Positions 1 to 9,021 of a stretch of 42,811 nucleotides of DNA are shown here, piece after piece. The first letter of the stretch is position 1. Every line of letters begins with the position of its first letter. Below the pieces are notes generated by a model. That model was not told where the DNA came from. It saw only the letters and a program-made list of their open reading frames with translations, and ran no database searches. This stretch comes from Hominimerdicola alba 8 (GTDB lineage: Bacteria > Bacillota > Clostridia > Oscillospirales > Ruminococcaceae), in NCBI RefSeq assembly GCF_000178155.2, contig NZ_ADKM02000094.1:1-42811 (forward strand). Direction: 5' to 3'. A program made the position numbers and the translations under genes.

Positions 1-88
1 AAACTAACTTCTCCCCAGATACTTTACATAGTATAACACCGCACCTATCAGGTATGCAGTCAGAGGGCATAACTCCCGGTTTAGCCAA

Positions 89-2035
89 GTGAGGAGTGTT
101 CCTTTGGAAGAGCTGATAAAACTGGATTCTTATCCGATCAGAGGGCTGGTAGGGCGGCTGCTGCAGGATAAGACAACACGAAAAAATATATTGTTCGCAT
201 CGGACAGCTACGCTGGCTACGGTGCAGGATACAGAGATGATTCACAGATGACCGAGGGTGTGTTGCTGGGATTTGATTCCTGCGACATTCAGCCGAGAGT
301 GTACAAGGCGGCATCAGAGCAGACGGAGCGTACCCGCAAACGTGCGGAGGTGTTCACGCCTGCGTGGATCGTCAATCAGATGAACAACCACTGCGATGCG
401 GAGTGGTTCGGGCGAGCCGATGTATTCAATCATCAGGAAGGGCAGAAGTGGACGGTCAGCACCGATTCGGTCACATTCCCGGAGGGGAAAGACTGGAAGC
501 AATATGTGGATTCCCGTCGGCTGGAGATCACCTGCGGTGAAGCGCCCTACATCGTATCACGCTATGACACATCGACAGGTGAGATCATTCCTATAGAGCG
601 GCGCATCGGTATCCTTGACCGCAAGCTGCGTATCGTGAACGAGAACGCCGCCGATGAAGCGGAGTGGTTCAAATGGGCGTTCCGGGCATTTCAGAGCGTG
701 TACGGCTATGAGTATCAGGGAGACAACCTGCTGATCGCACGCATGAATCTGCTGTATACGCTGGCGGACTACATCGAAGCGAAATGGCACAGGCAGGCGA
801 CACGGAAGGAGCTTGAAAAGTTCCTGAATGTGATCTGCTGGAACTTCTGGCAGATGGACGGCTTGAACGACACACCGCCCTATGGTATCCCGAACGATGA
901 AGTTGTGCAGATGTCGCTGTTTGATGATGAAGAAGAAACAGCGGACGATGAGATCGTCTACTGTAAAATATATGACTGGCGGGCAGATATTTCCAAGCTG
1001 TTCAAAGGTCTGAAGAAAAGAGGGAAAGGCATGAAATTTGATTTTGTGATTGGAAATCCGCCGTATCAAGAGGACACAAACGGTGCTGGCAGACAGGCAC
1101 GCCCTGTTTATCCGTTATTTATGGATACTGCTATCAATTTGCAACCTCAAGCTATTGTGATGATTACTCCATCACGATGGTTCACAGGAGGAATGGGCTT
1201 AGACGATTATCGCAAAAGAATGCTCGCCTCTAAAAACATTCGCAAAATTATTGACTATACGAACGCAAAAGATTGCTTCCCCAATATTAGTATAAGTGGT
1301 GGAGTTAGCATCGTAGTATGGACAAAAAGAGATAATGAAAGCTGTGAGTTCACCAACATAACAAATGGTAACGTTTCTTCTATGGCACGTAAACTTGATG
1401 AATTCGATACATTTATTCGGTATAATAGTGCGGTTTCATTAGTTCATAAGGTGCAAGCGCATTCTGATTCATTTTTGGATAGTATTGCAAGCTCGCTTAT
1501 GCCGTATGGTCTAAATACCAATGTTAGAGGACAAAAAGAGCCTGCTGATGGATTATTAAAACTGTATTCAAGTAATGATACTACTTATATTCCTAAGAAT
1601 ATGATAACAAAGGGGAATGATACAGTCAATACATATCGTGTTATGATCAGCAAAACAAGTGCAGAACACGCTGGAGAACCAGGTAGAGACGGACGATTTA
1701 GAGTAATTCCTTCATCTATGCGTATAATTAGTCCTAACGAAGTATGCACACATTCTTATTTTGTAATCGGAAACTGGAATAATAAAACAGAAGCTGAAAA
1801 CTGCGTAAAATACATGAAAACACAGTTTGTTCGCTCTTTGATGTTGGTTTGCATAAGTGGATTTGGTTTATCAAAAATAACACTTCCGTTTGTCCCACTC
1901 CAAAACTTCACCCCCAACAGCGATATCGACTGGACACAGCCCATTGCCGCCATTGACCAACAGCTCTATAAAAAATACGACCTCACCCCCGATGAGATAC
2001 GTTTCATCGAGACCCATGTAAAGGAGATGGAATAA
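89..2035 (+). CDS. N6-adenine DNA methyltransferase, Eco57I-like (R-M-like system, M subunit)
   Basis: Predicted N6-adenine methyltransferase. The catalytic motif IV is clear (GNPPYQ, about residues 324-329, preceded by FDFVI) and an Eco57I/type I-like motif X (AEVFTPAWIVNQMNN) lies near residue 87. The usual motif I (DPACGSG) is replaced by EITCGEAPY at about residue 147, so SAM binding is probable but not canonical. Residues after about 340 should form the target-recognition region. The GTG start at 89 is the only plausible start after the in-frame stop at 29-31, but no good ribosome binding site precedes it, so the N-terminus is uncertain. The stop codon abuts the GTG of the helicase gene (TAAGTG), so the two are probably co-translated. 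Bases about 1030-1885, covering the NPPY motif and recognition region, are visibly more AT-rich than the rest. Confidence 0.8.
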   Translation: MRSVPLEELIKLDSYPIRGLVGRLLQDKTTRKNILFASDSYAGYGAGYRDDSQMTEGVLLGFDSCDIQPRVYKAASEQTERTRKRAEVFTPAWIVNQMNNHCDAEWFGRADVFNHQEGQKWTVSTDSVTFPEGKDWKQYVDSRRLEITCGEAPYIVSRYDTSTGEIIPIERRIGILDRKLRIVNENAADEAEWFKWAFRAFQSVYGYEYQGDNLLIARMNLLYTLADYIEAKWHRQATRKELEKFLNVICWNFWQMDGLNDTPPYGIPNDEVVQMSLFDDEEETADDEIVYCKIYDWRADISKLFKGLKKRGKGMKFDFVIGNPPYQEDTNGAGRQARPVYPLFMDTAINLQPQAIVMITPSRWFTGGMGLDDYRKRMLASKNIRKIIDYTNAKDCFPNISISGGVSIVVWTKRDNESCEFTNITNGNVSSMARKLDEFDTFIRYNSAVSLVHKVQAHSDSFLDSIASSLMPYGLNTNVRGQKEPADGLLKLYSSNDTTYIPKNMITKGNDTVNTYRVMISKTSAEHAGEPGRDGRFRVIPSSMRIISPNEVCTHSYFVIGNWNNKTEAENCVKYMKTQFVRSLMLVCISGFGLSKITLPFVPLQNFTPNSDIDWTQPIAAIDQQLYKKYDLTPDEIRFIETHVKEME

Positions 2036-5000
2036 GTGGCAAACATCAACATTCAGACCACAAAAACTGCGATGCCCCGCTGTTACTGCTATTCTACGCC
2101 CACGATCTCCGAGCATGACGGGTGGGTGAAGATCGGCTACACCGAGCAGGACGATGTGGAAGACCGCATCCGTCAGCAGCTCCAGACCGCCCATATCCCG
2201 CACCATACCGAATGGAGCGACGTTGCTGTTTTTGCCGACGGCAGGACGTATTTCCGTGACAGCGATTTCCACGCCTACCTCAAAAAGCAGGGTATCGAAC
2301 GCATGAAGCCGATGTCCGGCGACAAGAAACAGCCCGAGTGGTTCCGCATAAGCGGCGATGATTCGTTCTCGCTCTACTCCAAATTCCGCCGCACCAAGGG
2401 CGTAATGGATACTGTCGGAACGATCGCTTATGAACTCCGTGCCGAGCAGGAGCAGGCGGTCTCGCAGACGTTTGATTATTTCATGAGCCACGAAAAGGGC
2501 GAATTTCTCTGGAACGCAAAGCCCCGTTTCGGCAAAACACTTGCGACCTACGACCTCTGCAAGCGCTTGCAGGCGACAAAGGACGACTATGCCTGCAATA
2601 TCCTGATTGTGACGAACCGCCCTGCTATCGCAAATTCGTGGTATGAGGATTTTGTAAAGTTTATCGGCACGGAGTCGGGTTTCCGTTTCGTGAGCGAGGT
2701 ATCAGCCCTGAAAGGCAAGCCGTTTGTCATGTCCCGTGAGGAATACACCGACAGCCTGACGAAAGAACTTGCCGACTGTATCGAATTTGTCAGCCTGCAA
2801 GACCTGAAAGGTTCGCTGTATTTCGGCGGTCAGCATGATAAGCTGAAAGAGCTGATCAATATGCAGTGGGAACTGCTGGTCATTGATGAAGCGCATGAGG
2901 GTGTTGATACTTCCAAGACCGATGTGGCGTTTCATCAGATCAAGCGCAATCACACCCTGCACCTGTCGGGTACGCCGTTCAAAGCACTGTCAAATGACAA
3001 ATTCCCGTCCGATGCGATCTATAACTGGACGTATGCCGACGAGCAGAAAGCAAAGGCAAGCTGGAACGATGCGGAGCGCAATAACCCTTATGAGAACCTG
3101 CCGCAGCTCAATCTGTTCACATATCAGATGTCGGAGATCATCCGTGAGGAATTGCAGCAGGGCGTTGAGATCGAGGGCGAGACAGAGGAGTATGCTTTCG
3201 ATCTGAATCTGTTCTTCTCTGTCAAGCCAAACGGCGATTTCGTCTATGAGGAGTCTGTTGACCGTTTCCTTGATGCACTGACCACGCAGGAGAAATTCCC
3301 GTTCTCCACGCCGGAGCTTCGTGCAGAGCTGAAACACACCTTCTGGCTCCTGAACCGTGTGGACAGCGCAAAGGCTCTTGCGAAAAAGCTCAAATCGCAC
3401 CCGATCTTCGGAGACTACGAGATCGTGCTTGCTGCCGGTGACGGCAAGCTCTCCGATGAAGAGGAAAGCAAGAAGGCTTACGACAAAGTCCGTGAAGCCA
3501 TCGACCGCCATGAGAAGACGATTACCCTGTCCGTCGGCCAGCTGACAACAGGTATCACCGTTCCTGAGTGGACGGCGGTGCTGATGCTTTCCAACATCAA
3601 GTCTCCGGCGCTGTATATGCAGGCGGCATTCCGCAGTCAGAATCCGTGGCGCTATCAGGAGAACGGCACGCTTCATGTGAAGAAGAATGCCTATGTATTC
3701 GACTTTGACCCTGCAAGAACGCTGATCATCTTTGAGGAATTTGCAAACGACCTGTCCAGCGGCACTTCCGGCGGTAAGGGCGACAGCGACCAGCGCAAGC
3801 AGAATGTCCGTGAGCTGCTCAACTTCTTCCCGGTCATCGGAGAGGACGAAAACGGCGAGATGATCGAGCTGGATGCTGAAAAGGTGCTGTCCATTCCGAG
3901 AAAGATACGTTCTCTGGAAGTTGTCCGCCGTGGCTTTATGTCGAATTTCCTGTTCCAGAATATCGCCAATATCTTCAATGCACCGCCGGAGGTCATCGAC
4001 ATTATCCAGTCTCTGCCCAATGCGCCGGAGGGCGACCTTGTAGACGTATCGCCTGAAACAAGAGAAGACCTGTCCGTCAATGAGGAAGGTGAAGTGGAGC
4101 TGTCAGACGAATTTGTTATCGGCACAGCACAGGATGTGTTCGGTGACAAGATCTACAGCGATATTTCCGAAACGCTGGAACGCAAAACAGAAGAGATACT
4201 TGCTGCCCCCGAATCGACGGAAGATCAGCAGATATCCCATTTGCAGGATGTATTCCGCAAGGAGCTTGTTGCACCTGTGATGCAGGTGACAAACGACACC
4301 TATGGTGCCGACCTGAAGAAGCGGGATGCGCAGAAGCTCCAGAAGCAGCTTGAACAGAAGGCTGACAGGCTTGTTACGCAGGAATATGGTGATTACTCCA
4401 TTCAGAAGAAAACGCTGGAAGCACAGCGGCAGGACGCACTTTCACATCTGAGTGAAACAGGTCAGACCGCTGCCGAGGTCAATGAACAATTCGATACTCT
4501 GGTGCAGGAGGCGACAGATGCTTTCAAGGAGCGTGTCAGCAATGTGCTGGAGGAGACTGTGCCAACTTTGTGCGAGGAAGTCGTAAAGACTGTCGAGACC
4601 AAGAAGCGTGAGCGTACCAAGGAGACCATCGAGGAGGCAGTCCGTGACCACCTCCGTGGCTTTGCAAGGACGATACCATCATTCCTTATGGCATACGGCG
4701 ACGATGAGACCACACTCTCCACTTTCGATATGATCATCCCCGATGATGTGTTCTATGAAGTGACCAGTATCACACTTGACCAGTTCCGTTTCCTGCGTGA
4801 CGGCGGTTCGTATACAGATGCAGAAACAGGCGAGGAGAAGCGATATCCCGGAAAGCTCTTTGACCCTGTGGTATTCGATGATTCTATCAAGGAGTTCCTG
4901 TCACTGCGTACACGGCTGGGCAATTACTTTGATGAAACCCATACCGAGGATATTTTCGACTATATCCCGCCGCAGAAGACCAATCAGATTTTCACGCCCA

Positions 5001-5371
5001 AGCGTATCGTGAAGCAGATGGTCGATATGCTGGAGCAGGAAAATCCCGGCTGTTTCGATGATCCGGGCAAGACCTTTGCTGATCTGTACATGAAATCAGG
5101 TCTTTACATAGCAGAGATCGTAAAGCGGCTGTTTAACAATGACGGCATGAAACGGGTATTTCCTAACGAGACACAGCGGTTACAACACATCTTTGAGCAT
5201 CAGGTATACGGACTTGCTCCGACAGAGATCATCTATCAGATAGCCCTGCACTTCATTCTCGGTTTTGACGGCGGAGAGCTGATCGAAAAGCATCATCTGC
5301 GCCAGTGTGATGCACTGCCGCTCGCAAAGGATGGGACATTGGAAGCAAAGCTGGATAGTATTTTCGAGTAA
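2036..5371 (+). CDS. GIY-YIG-like nuclease / superfamily-2 helicase with C-terminal methyltransferase-like region
   Basis: A 1111-residue protein. Residues about 17-50 resemble the T5orf172/GIY-YIG-type nuclease fold (CYCYSTP, then VKIGYTEQDDVEDRI). The helicase core follows: Walker A AKPRFGKT near residue 165, DEAH box (VIDEAHEG) near 284, SGTPF near 313, motif V-like TTGITVP near 504 and motif VI-like QAAFRSQNPWR near 530. A long charged, probably coiled-coil stretch follows at about 690-880. The C-terminus (about 980-1111) has a methyltransferase motif X look-alike (TNQIFTPKRIVKQM) and a degenerate motif I region (FADLYMKSGLYIAEI), but ends before any NPPY motif. GTG start with AAGGAG about 10 nt upstream. 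It is probably the restriction/translocation partner of the upstream methyltransferase. The combination is seen in Firmicutes mobile elements; I do not know of a demonstrated mechanism. Confidence 0.78.
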   Translation: MANINIQTTKTAMPRCYCYSTPTISEHDGWVKIGYTEQDDVEDRIRQQLQTAHIPHHTEWSDVAVFADGRTYFRDSDFHAYLKKQGIERMKPMSGDKKQPEWFRISGDDSFSLYSKFRRTKGVMDTVGTIAYELRAEQEQAVSQTFDYFMSHEKGEFLWNAKPRFGKTLATYDLCKRLQATKDDYACNILIVTNRPAIANSWYEDFVKFIGTESGFRFVSEVSALKGKPFVMSREEYTDSLTKELADCIEFVSLQDLKGSLYFGGQHDKLKELINMQWELLVIDEAHEGVDTSKTDVAFHQIKRNHTLHLSGTPFKALSNDKFPSDAIYNWTYADEQKAKASWNDAERNNPYENLPQLNLFTYQMSEIIREELQQGVEIEGETEEYAFDLNLFFSVKPNGDFVYEESVDRFLDALTTQEKFPFSTPELRAELKHTFWLLNRVDSAKALAKKLKSHPIFGDYEIVLAAGDGKLSDEEESKKAYDKVREAIDRHEKTITLSVGQLTTGITVPEWTAVLMLSNIKSPALYMQAAFRSQNPWRYQENGTLHVKKNAYVFDFDPARTLIIFEEFANDLSSGTSGGKGDSDQRKQNVRELLNFFPVIGEDENGEMIELDAEKVLSIPRKIRSLEVVRRGFMSNFLFQNIANIFNAPPEVIDIIQSLPNAPEGDLVDVSPETREDLSVNEEGEVELSDEFVIGTAQDVFGDKIYSDISETLERKTEEILAAPESTEDQQISHLQDVFRKELVAPVMQVTNDTYGADLKKRDAQKLQKQLEQKADRLVTQEYGDYSIQKKTLEAQRQDALSHLSETGQTAAEVNEQFDTLVQEATDAFKERVSNVLEETVPTLCEEVVKTVETKKRERTKETIEEAVRDHLRGFARTIPSFLMAYGDDETTLSTFDMIIPDDVFYEVTSITLDQFRFLRDGGSYTDAETGEEKRYPGKLFDPVVFDDSIKEFLSLRTRLGNYFDETHTEDIFDYIPPQKTNQIFTPKRIVKQMVDMLEQENPGCFDDPGKTFADLYMKSGLYIAEIVKRLFNNDGMKRVFPNETQRLQHIFEHQVYGLAPTEIIYQIALHFILGFDGGELIEKHHLRQCDALPLAKDGTLEAKLDSIFE

Positions 5372-5421
5372 GGTTTGATATGATACCAGAATATTACTAA
5401 CACACGTAAATGGCGATTTCC

Positions 5422-5461
5422 AAAGCCGCTGAGTGATAAACACTCGGCGGCTTTATTGTTT
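5422..5461 (+). terminator. Intrinsic terminator after the R-M-like pair
   Basis: A 14-bp stem (5422-5435 with 5441-5454, one G-T pair) closes a 5-nt ATAAA loop. It is followed by a T-rich stretch, 51 nt after the helicase stop. Confidence 0.85.
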
Positions 5462-5590
5462 TTCTGCCAACACCTCGCCAACATCCTGCCAACCACAAGG
5501 CATGAAATATCTGCTATACTGAAATTACAGCCAAAGGACAGCGTACAGCTATCCGCAAGGCTGAATAAAAGTATAACGGAGGTATCTGTT

Positions 5591-6514
5591 TTGAAACATT
5601 ACAACGACTTCCTGATCGTAGGTATCGACCACGGTTATGGGAATATCAAGACCGCCAACACGGTAACGCCAACAGGCATCACCAAGCTCGATGCAGCACC
5701 TACCTTTACAAAGAACACTCTTTTCTTTGAGGGGAGCTACTACCAGATCGGTGAAGGACACAAGGAATATCTTGCCGACAAGTGGCAGGACGAGGACAAC
5801 TACCTGTTCACGCTTATGGGCATTGCCCGTGAGCTGAACCAGGAGGGCATCACTTCGGCTAAAGTGTACCTTGCCGTGGGACTGCCGATCACCTGGGTAG
5901 GCAGACAGCGTGAGAGCTTCCGGCAGTATATGCTACAGCGTGAGAGCGTGGACTTCAAATATGAGGACAAGCTCTACTCCGTCCGCATCATCGGGTGCTA
6001 TGTTTATCCGCAGGGCTATGCTGCAGTGGTGGAGAAGCTGAATGAAATGACAGGTCTGAGCATGATCGCCGACATCGGCAACGGAACGGTCAACATCATT
6101 TTTGTCAGCAACAAGCGTGTTATCAACACCAAAACTTACACCGAGAAAATGGGTGTGAACCAGTGCGTCAAGGCTGCGTCCAATGCGATGATGAACAAGC
6201 AGGGGGTAACCGTTGATGAGACGATTATTCAGAGCATGATCCGCTACGGCAAGGCTGACATTGCGAGCGAATATGCTGAGGTACTTCGTCAGGCTATTGC
6301 AGAGTACGCCGAGGACATTTTTGCTCTGCTCCGCAAGTATGAATATGACCCGAAGATGATGCGCCTTTACATCACGGGCGGCGGCGGAAAGCTGATTGAA
6401 AACTTCGGGAGCTATGACAAGGATAGAGTGACTATCATCGGAGACATTTGTGCATCGGCTAAGGGCTATGAATATTTCGCAGTTGCACAGCTTAAAAAGG
6501 AGGAGAAGAAATGA
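5591..6514 (+). CDS. ParM/StbA-like actin-type ATPase (plasmid segregation family)
   Basis: Actin-like ATPase of the ParM/StbA group, which forms filaments that segregate plasmids and, in integrated elements, probably stabilises the excised form. The nucleotide-binding segments are visible: phosphate-1 loop IVGIDHGYGNIKTAN (about residues 9-23), phosphate-2 loop MIADIGNGTVNI (about 155-166) and adenosine loop YITGGGGKLI (about 258-267). The open frame extends up to 5456. I chose the TTG at 5591 because ACGGAGGT lies about 8 nt upstream, the protein then begins just before the first actin strand, and the extra N-terminal residues overlap the terminator. The length of 307 residues is typical. 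It overlaps the next gene by 4 nt (ATGA). Confidence 0.85.
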   Translation: MKHYNDFLIVGIDHGYGNIKTANTVTPTGITKLDAAPTFTKNTLFFEGSYYQIGEGHKEYLADKWQDEDNYLFTLMGIARELNQEGITSAKVYLAVGLPITWVGRQRESFRQYMLQRESVDFKYEDKLYSVRIIGCYVYPQGYAAVVEKLNEMTGLSMIADIGNGTVNIIFVSNKRVINTKTYTEKMGVNQCVKAASNAMMNKQGVTVDETIIQSMIRYGKADIASEYAEVLRQAIAEYAEDIFALLRKYEYDPKMMRLYITGGGGKLIENFGSYDKDRVTIIGDICASAKGYEYFAVAQLKKEEKK

Positions 6515-6957
6515 GCAAGGTTCTGACTACCTGTTTCCGTTTCAACATGGACAACCCTGAACACGCTAAGGCGTGGGACTACCTCCACAACTTCGACAAG
6601 GACAAGATCAAGTCTACTAACGTGGCTGCCATTACGGCGGTCAATGACTACTTCGACCGTATGGGAAGACTTGCTGACGATCCGTACTTTGAGACCCGTC
6701 AGCGTGAGGAGCGTTTTGTGGAGCAAATCGTGTCTGAGGTGGGCAAGGCGTTTATCGCTGAAATGCCGAAGTTTCTTGCAAGCCTGATGCTGAGCCTGAA
6801 CAGGGGCTATCCGATGCAGGCTGTCTCCGTAGGAACGGAAAACAGTAGAGGATATGCCGAGATTGGCAATCCGAGCGCCACAGAGGGCTTTGGAAACGCT
6901 GACAACAGCGAAAACGACGATTATTCCGGTATTGATTTCGATTTTATCGGCGGCTGA
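6511..6957 (+). CDS. Small protein partner of the ParM-like ATPase, function unknown
   Basis: A 148-residue soluble protein translationally coupled to the ParM-like gene by an ATGA overlap, with AAAGGAGGAG upstream. I recognise no domain. The first ~100 residues look helical and charged; the last ~40 are acidic, low-complexity and rich in N, S, D and G (ending DYSGIDFDFIGG). Type II partition systems encode a small DNA-binding adaptor (ParR/StbB) directly after ParM, so by position this could be the adaptor. That role is inferred from context only. Confidence 0.7.
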   Translation: MSKVLTTCFRFNMDNPEHAKAWDYLHNFDKDKIKSTNVAAITAVNDYFDRMGRLADDPYFETRQREERFVEQIVSEVGKAFIAEMPKFLASLMLSLNRGYPMQAVSVGTENSRGYAEIGNPSATEGFGNADNSENDDYSGIDFDFIGG

Positions 6958-7318
6958 TACTGCTTGAAACAGCTTTACCGCCGAATACATAGCGGAGTGT
7001 TACAACAACAGCAACAAACCAATAGATAGGGGAAAAATCGGAGATATAACGCAAAAATGCCCGATAGCATTTTATGCGAAAAGAGAAAGCCTGCAAATAT
7101 CACAGAGGAATTTGCAGGATTGAGCGCCTAACGCCAGTTGGGCGAGGCTCAAATTCGATACGGAGATCGAAAGTCTTGCAGGAACAAGACTACGCCCGTC
7201 ACTGGATTTGCGCCGGGCTGGTAGTACCAATGTAGTGACACATTGGTCTCCCAGCTCAGAGACGTTCCCCCTCCGAGACCTTCCCCTAAGACCGCCGCAG
7301 GCGGAGAAAGGAGCGACT
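6958..7318 (+). other. Candidate origin of transfer (oriT) and mobilisation leader
   Basis: A 360-nt non-coding stretch before the mobilisation genes. It contains a perfect 7-bp inverted repeat AGTCTTG/CAAGACT (7172-7178 and 7185-7191) followed at once by ACGCCCGTCAC. A second perfect 8-bp inverted repeat ACCAATGT/ACATTGGT lies at 7226-7233 and 7240-7247 and is extended by outer GCTGG/CCAGC arms. An inverted repeat just before a GC-rich nick-like region, close to mobC and relaxase genes, is the usual layout of MobP-class oriT sites. The nick position cannot be assigned from sequence alone. Confidence 0.6.
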
Positions 7319-7672
7319 ATGCCAAATCGCAGGCGCTATCACTCTATCAGTCTGAAACTGACCGATGAGGAGCTTCAGCTATGGAATACCAAGCATGAAG
7401 CGAGCGGTCTGAGCAAGACCGACTATCTGATGCAGGCTATCAGGAGTTCCGAAGTCAAGGTTTACTCCATAGAGGAGAGCATTGCACCTATCGTCCATGA
7501 GATCAGGAAGATCGGAACAAACCTCAATCAGCTTGCATACTTCTCAAACATCGGACAGGAATATCGTGTCCGTGCGGAGATCGAAGCGATACGCAAGACC
7601 AATGACAGAGTTATGGGGCAGCTCTCCGATTTTCTGAATGACCCGAAGTTCAGCATCAAGGGCAGTAAATAA
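7319..7672 (+). CDS. MobC-like mobilisation accessory protein
   Basis: A 117-residue basic protein resembling MobC/ribbon-helix-helix accessory proteins that bind oriT and help the relaxase open it. The N-terminus (PNRRRYHSISLKLTDEE) fits a beta-strand followed by helices, and the segment IRKIGTNLNQLAYFSN (about residues 62-77) is the characteristic MobC stretch. The frame is open further upstream. I chose ATG 7319 because GAAAGGAG precedes it by 4-5 nt and because upstream bases belong to the oriT-like hairpins. Its stop overlaps the relaxase start (TAATG). Confidence 0.85.
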   Translation: MPNRRRYHSISLKLTDEELQLWNTKHEASGLSKTDYLMQAIRSSEVKVYSIEESIAPIVHEIRKIGTNLNQLAYFSNIGQEYRVRAEIEAIRKTNDRVMGQLSDFLNDPKFSIKGSK

Positions 7673-9021
7673 TGTTCGGGAACGTGAAAGTCAATTACAC
7701 CCCCTGCAAATCCAAAGTGGCGGTGGAGCGCACAGCGCACTACATTTTGGGAAAGCTGCCTCAGCAGATCAAGGACGGAGTTATAAAAACAGCCCCGAAC
7801 TTGTATTGGGGCATTAACTGTGATCGTGATAATTTTCCGAGAGATGTTATGATGACGAGAAAGCTGTTCGGTAAGCGCAATTCGGGCAATGCGAACCTTT
7901 CTTATCAGATCTCCATATCATTCTCTCCGGAGGACAGGGACAAGCTCACCAACGAGGAAGTTTTCAGGATAACGAAAGACTTTGCTGAGAAGTTTTTTCA
8001 GGGCTACGAAGTGCTGTTCGCAGTCCACATTGACAAGCCCCACCCTCACGCACATTTTCTCATAGGCAATTGCCATACCGTCACAGGGAAGGCATTCCGC
8101 CGTAACGAGAGAGACCTTTATAATATGTGTGAGTACCTGGGAGAGCAATGTCAGAAACGTGGGCTTACTCACTCTATGCGAGAGGAATATTATAATCACG
8201 ATCTTGATGACAGCCCCGATAAGGAAACTTTTGCCGAAAAGCAGATGAAAGCCAAAGGCAAGGAGACGTTCAAGGATGAACTGAGAGAGGTCATTCGTAT
8301 CGAGTGTGCCGACCCGAACAACAGGACTTTAGAAGATGTGGTGAATGCCCTCATGAAGCATTATCATGTGGAGTGCCGTGTCAAAGGCAACACCATATCC
8401 TACCGTCACCCGAATTATACCGATAAAAGCGGTAAACTTGTCTCGGTCAGGGGCAGTAAGCTGGGTGATAAATATACAGTGAAAGGAATCAACTATGAGC
8501 TTGGAAAGGATCAACGAGGACGTGAAGATCAAGAACTCGCAGGAACAGCAGTTATCACCGAAACCCGACGAGGAAGTGATAATATCAGAGAAAACAGGCA
8601 AGACAATACCACAAGAAACGATTCGTCCGTTCAGTCGGGAAAACCATCAACGACTTCAGGAACTGGCAGAACACAGGACGGAAAGCAGATACGCAGTACA
8701 GGAGACACAGGAGCAACTACCAATGGAATACAAGCCGGAGATAGTACTGGCACCGGCACTTCCGCAGGGGATAGACAACATCAAGGCGAGAGTACATCAA
8801 CTGTTAGATCGCTCGGGAGCGAACACTCAGAACGCCAAAGTGGACGAGAGAGTTCTTCTGATGGCATCGGCAGTTCTGGAGATGTGCGATCTTTTGAAGA
8901 TCTATTCCGAGAGTATGAACAGCGAAATGGAACGCCTGAACGAAAGCGCAAGCCACAACCTGAACCTGCAAGAGATGTACGCAAAAACCGTAGAAAACGT
9001 AACGAACCTGGCGGTAGGTAA
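7672..9021 (+). CDS. MobP-type relaxase
   Basis: DNA relaxase that nicks oriT and pilots the transferred strand. The three-histidine metal motif is clear: HIDKPHPHAH at residues 119-128. The N-terminal region with candidate catalytic tyrosines (Y9, Y24) is intact. Residues about 1-270 look folded. The last ~150 residues are disordered and rich in S, T, G, R and Q, ending in a basic stretch (RKNRRKRNEPGGR). That tail is encoded where a second gene runs in another frame from 8495, so its composition may partly be set by the overlapping protein. It starts within the mobC stop codon, consistent with coupled translation. The relaxase assignment is firm; the exact MOB subfamily is less so. Confidence 0.9.
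   Translation: MFGNVKVNYTPCKSKVAVERTAHYILGKLPQQIKDGVIKTAPNLYWGINCDRDNFPRDVMMTRKLFGKRNSGNANLSYQISISFSPEDRDKLTNEEVFRITKDFAEKFFQGYEVLFAVHIDKPHPHAHFLIGNCHTVTGKAFRRNERDLYNMCEYLGEQCQKRGLTHSMREEYYNHDLDDSPDKETFAEKQMKAKGKETFKDELREVIRIECADPNNRTLEDVVNALMKHYHVECRVKGNTISYRHPNYTDKSGKLVSVRGSKLGDKYTVKGINYELGKDQRGREDQELAGTAVITETRRGSDNIRENRQDNTTRNDSSVQSGKPSTTSGTGRTQDGKQIRSTGDTGATTNGIQAGDSTGTGTSAGDRQHQGESTSTVRSLGSEHSERQSGRESSSDGIGSSGDVRSFEDLFREYEQRNGTPERKRKPQPEPARDVRKNRRKRNEPGGR

Noticed and set aside
5456-5590. Longer N-terminus for the ParM-like protein starting at ATG 5456
   Set aside because: It would start within the terminator T run, lacks a ribosome binding site, and the extra residues do not fit the actin fold; TTG 5591 has ACGGAGGT.
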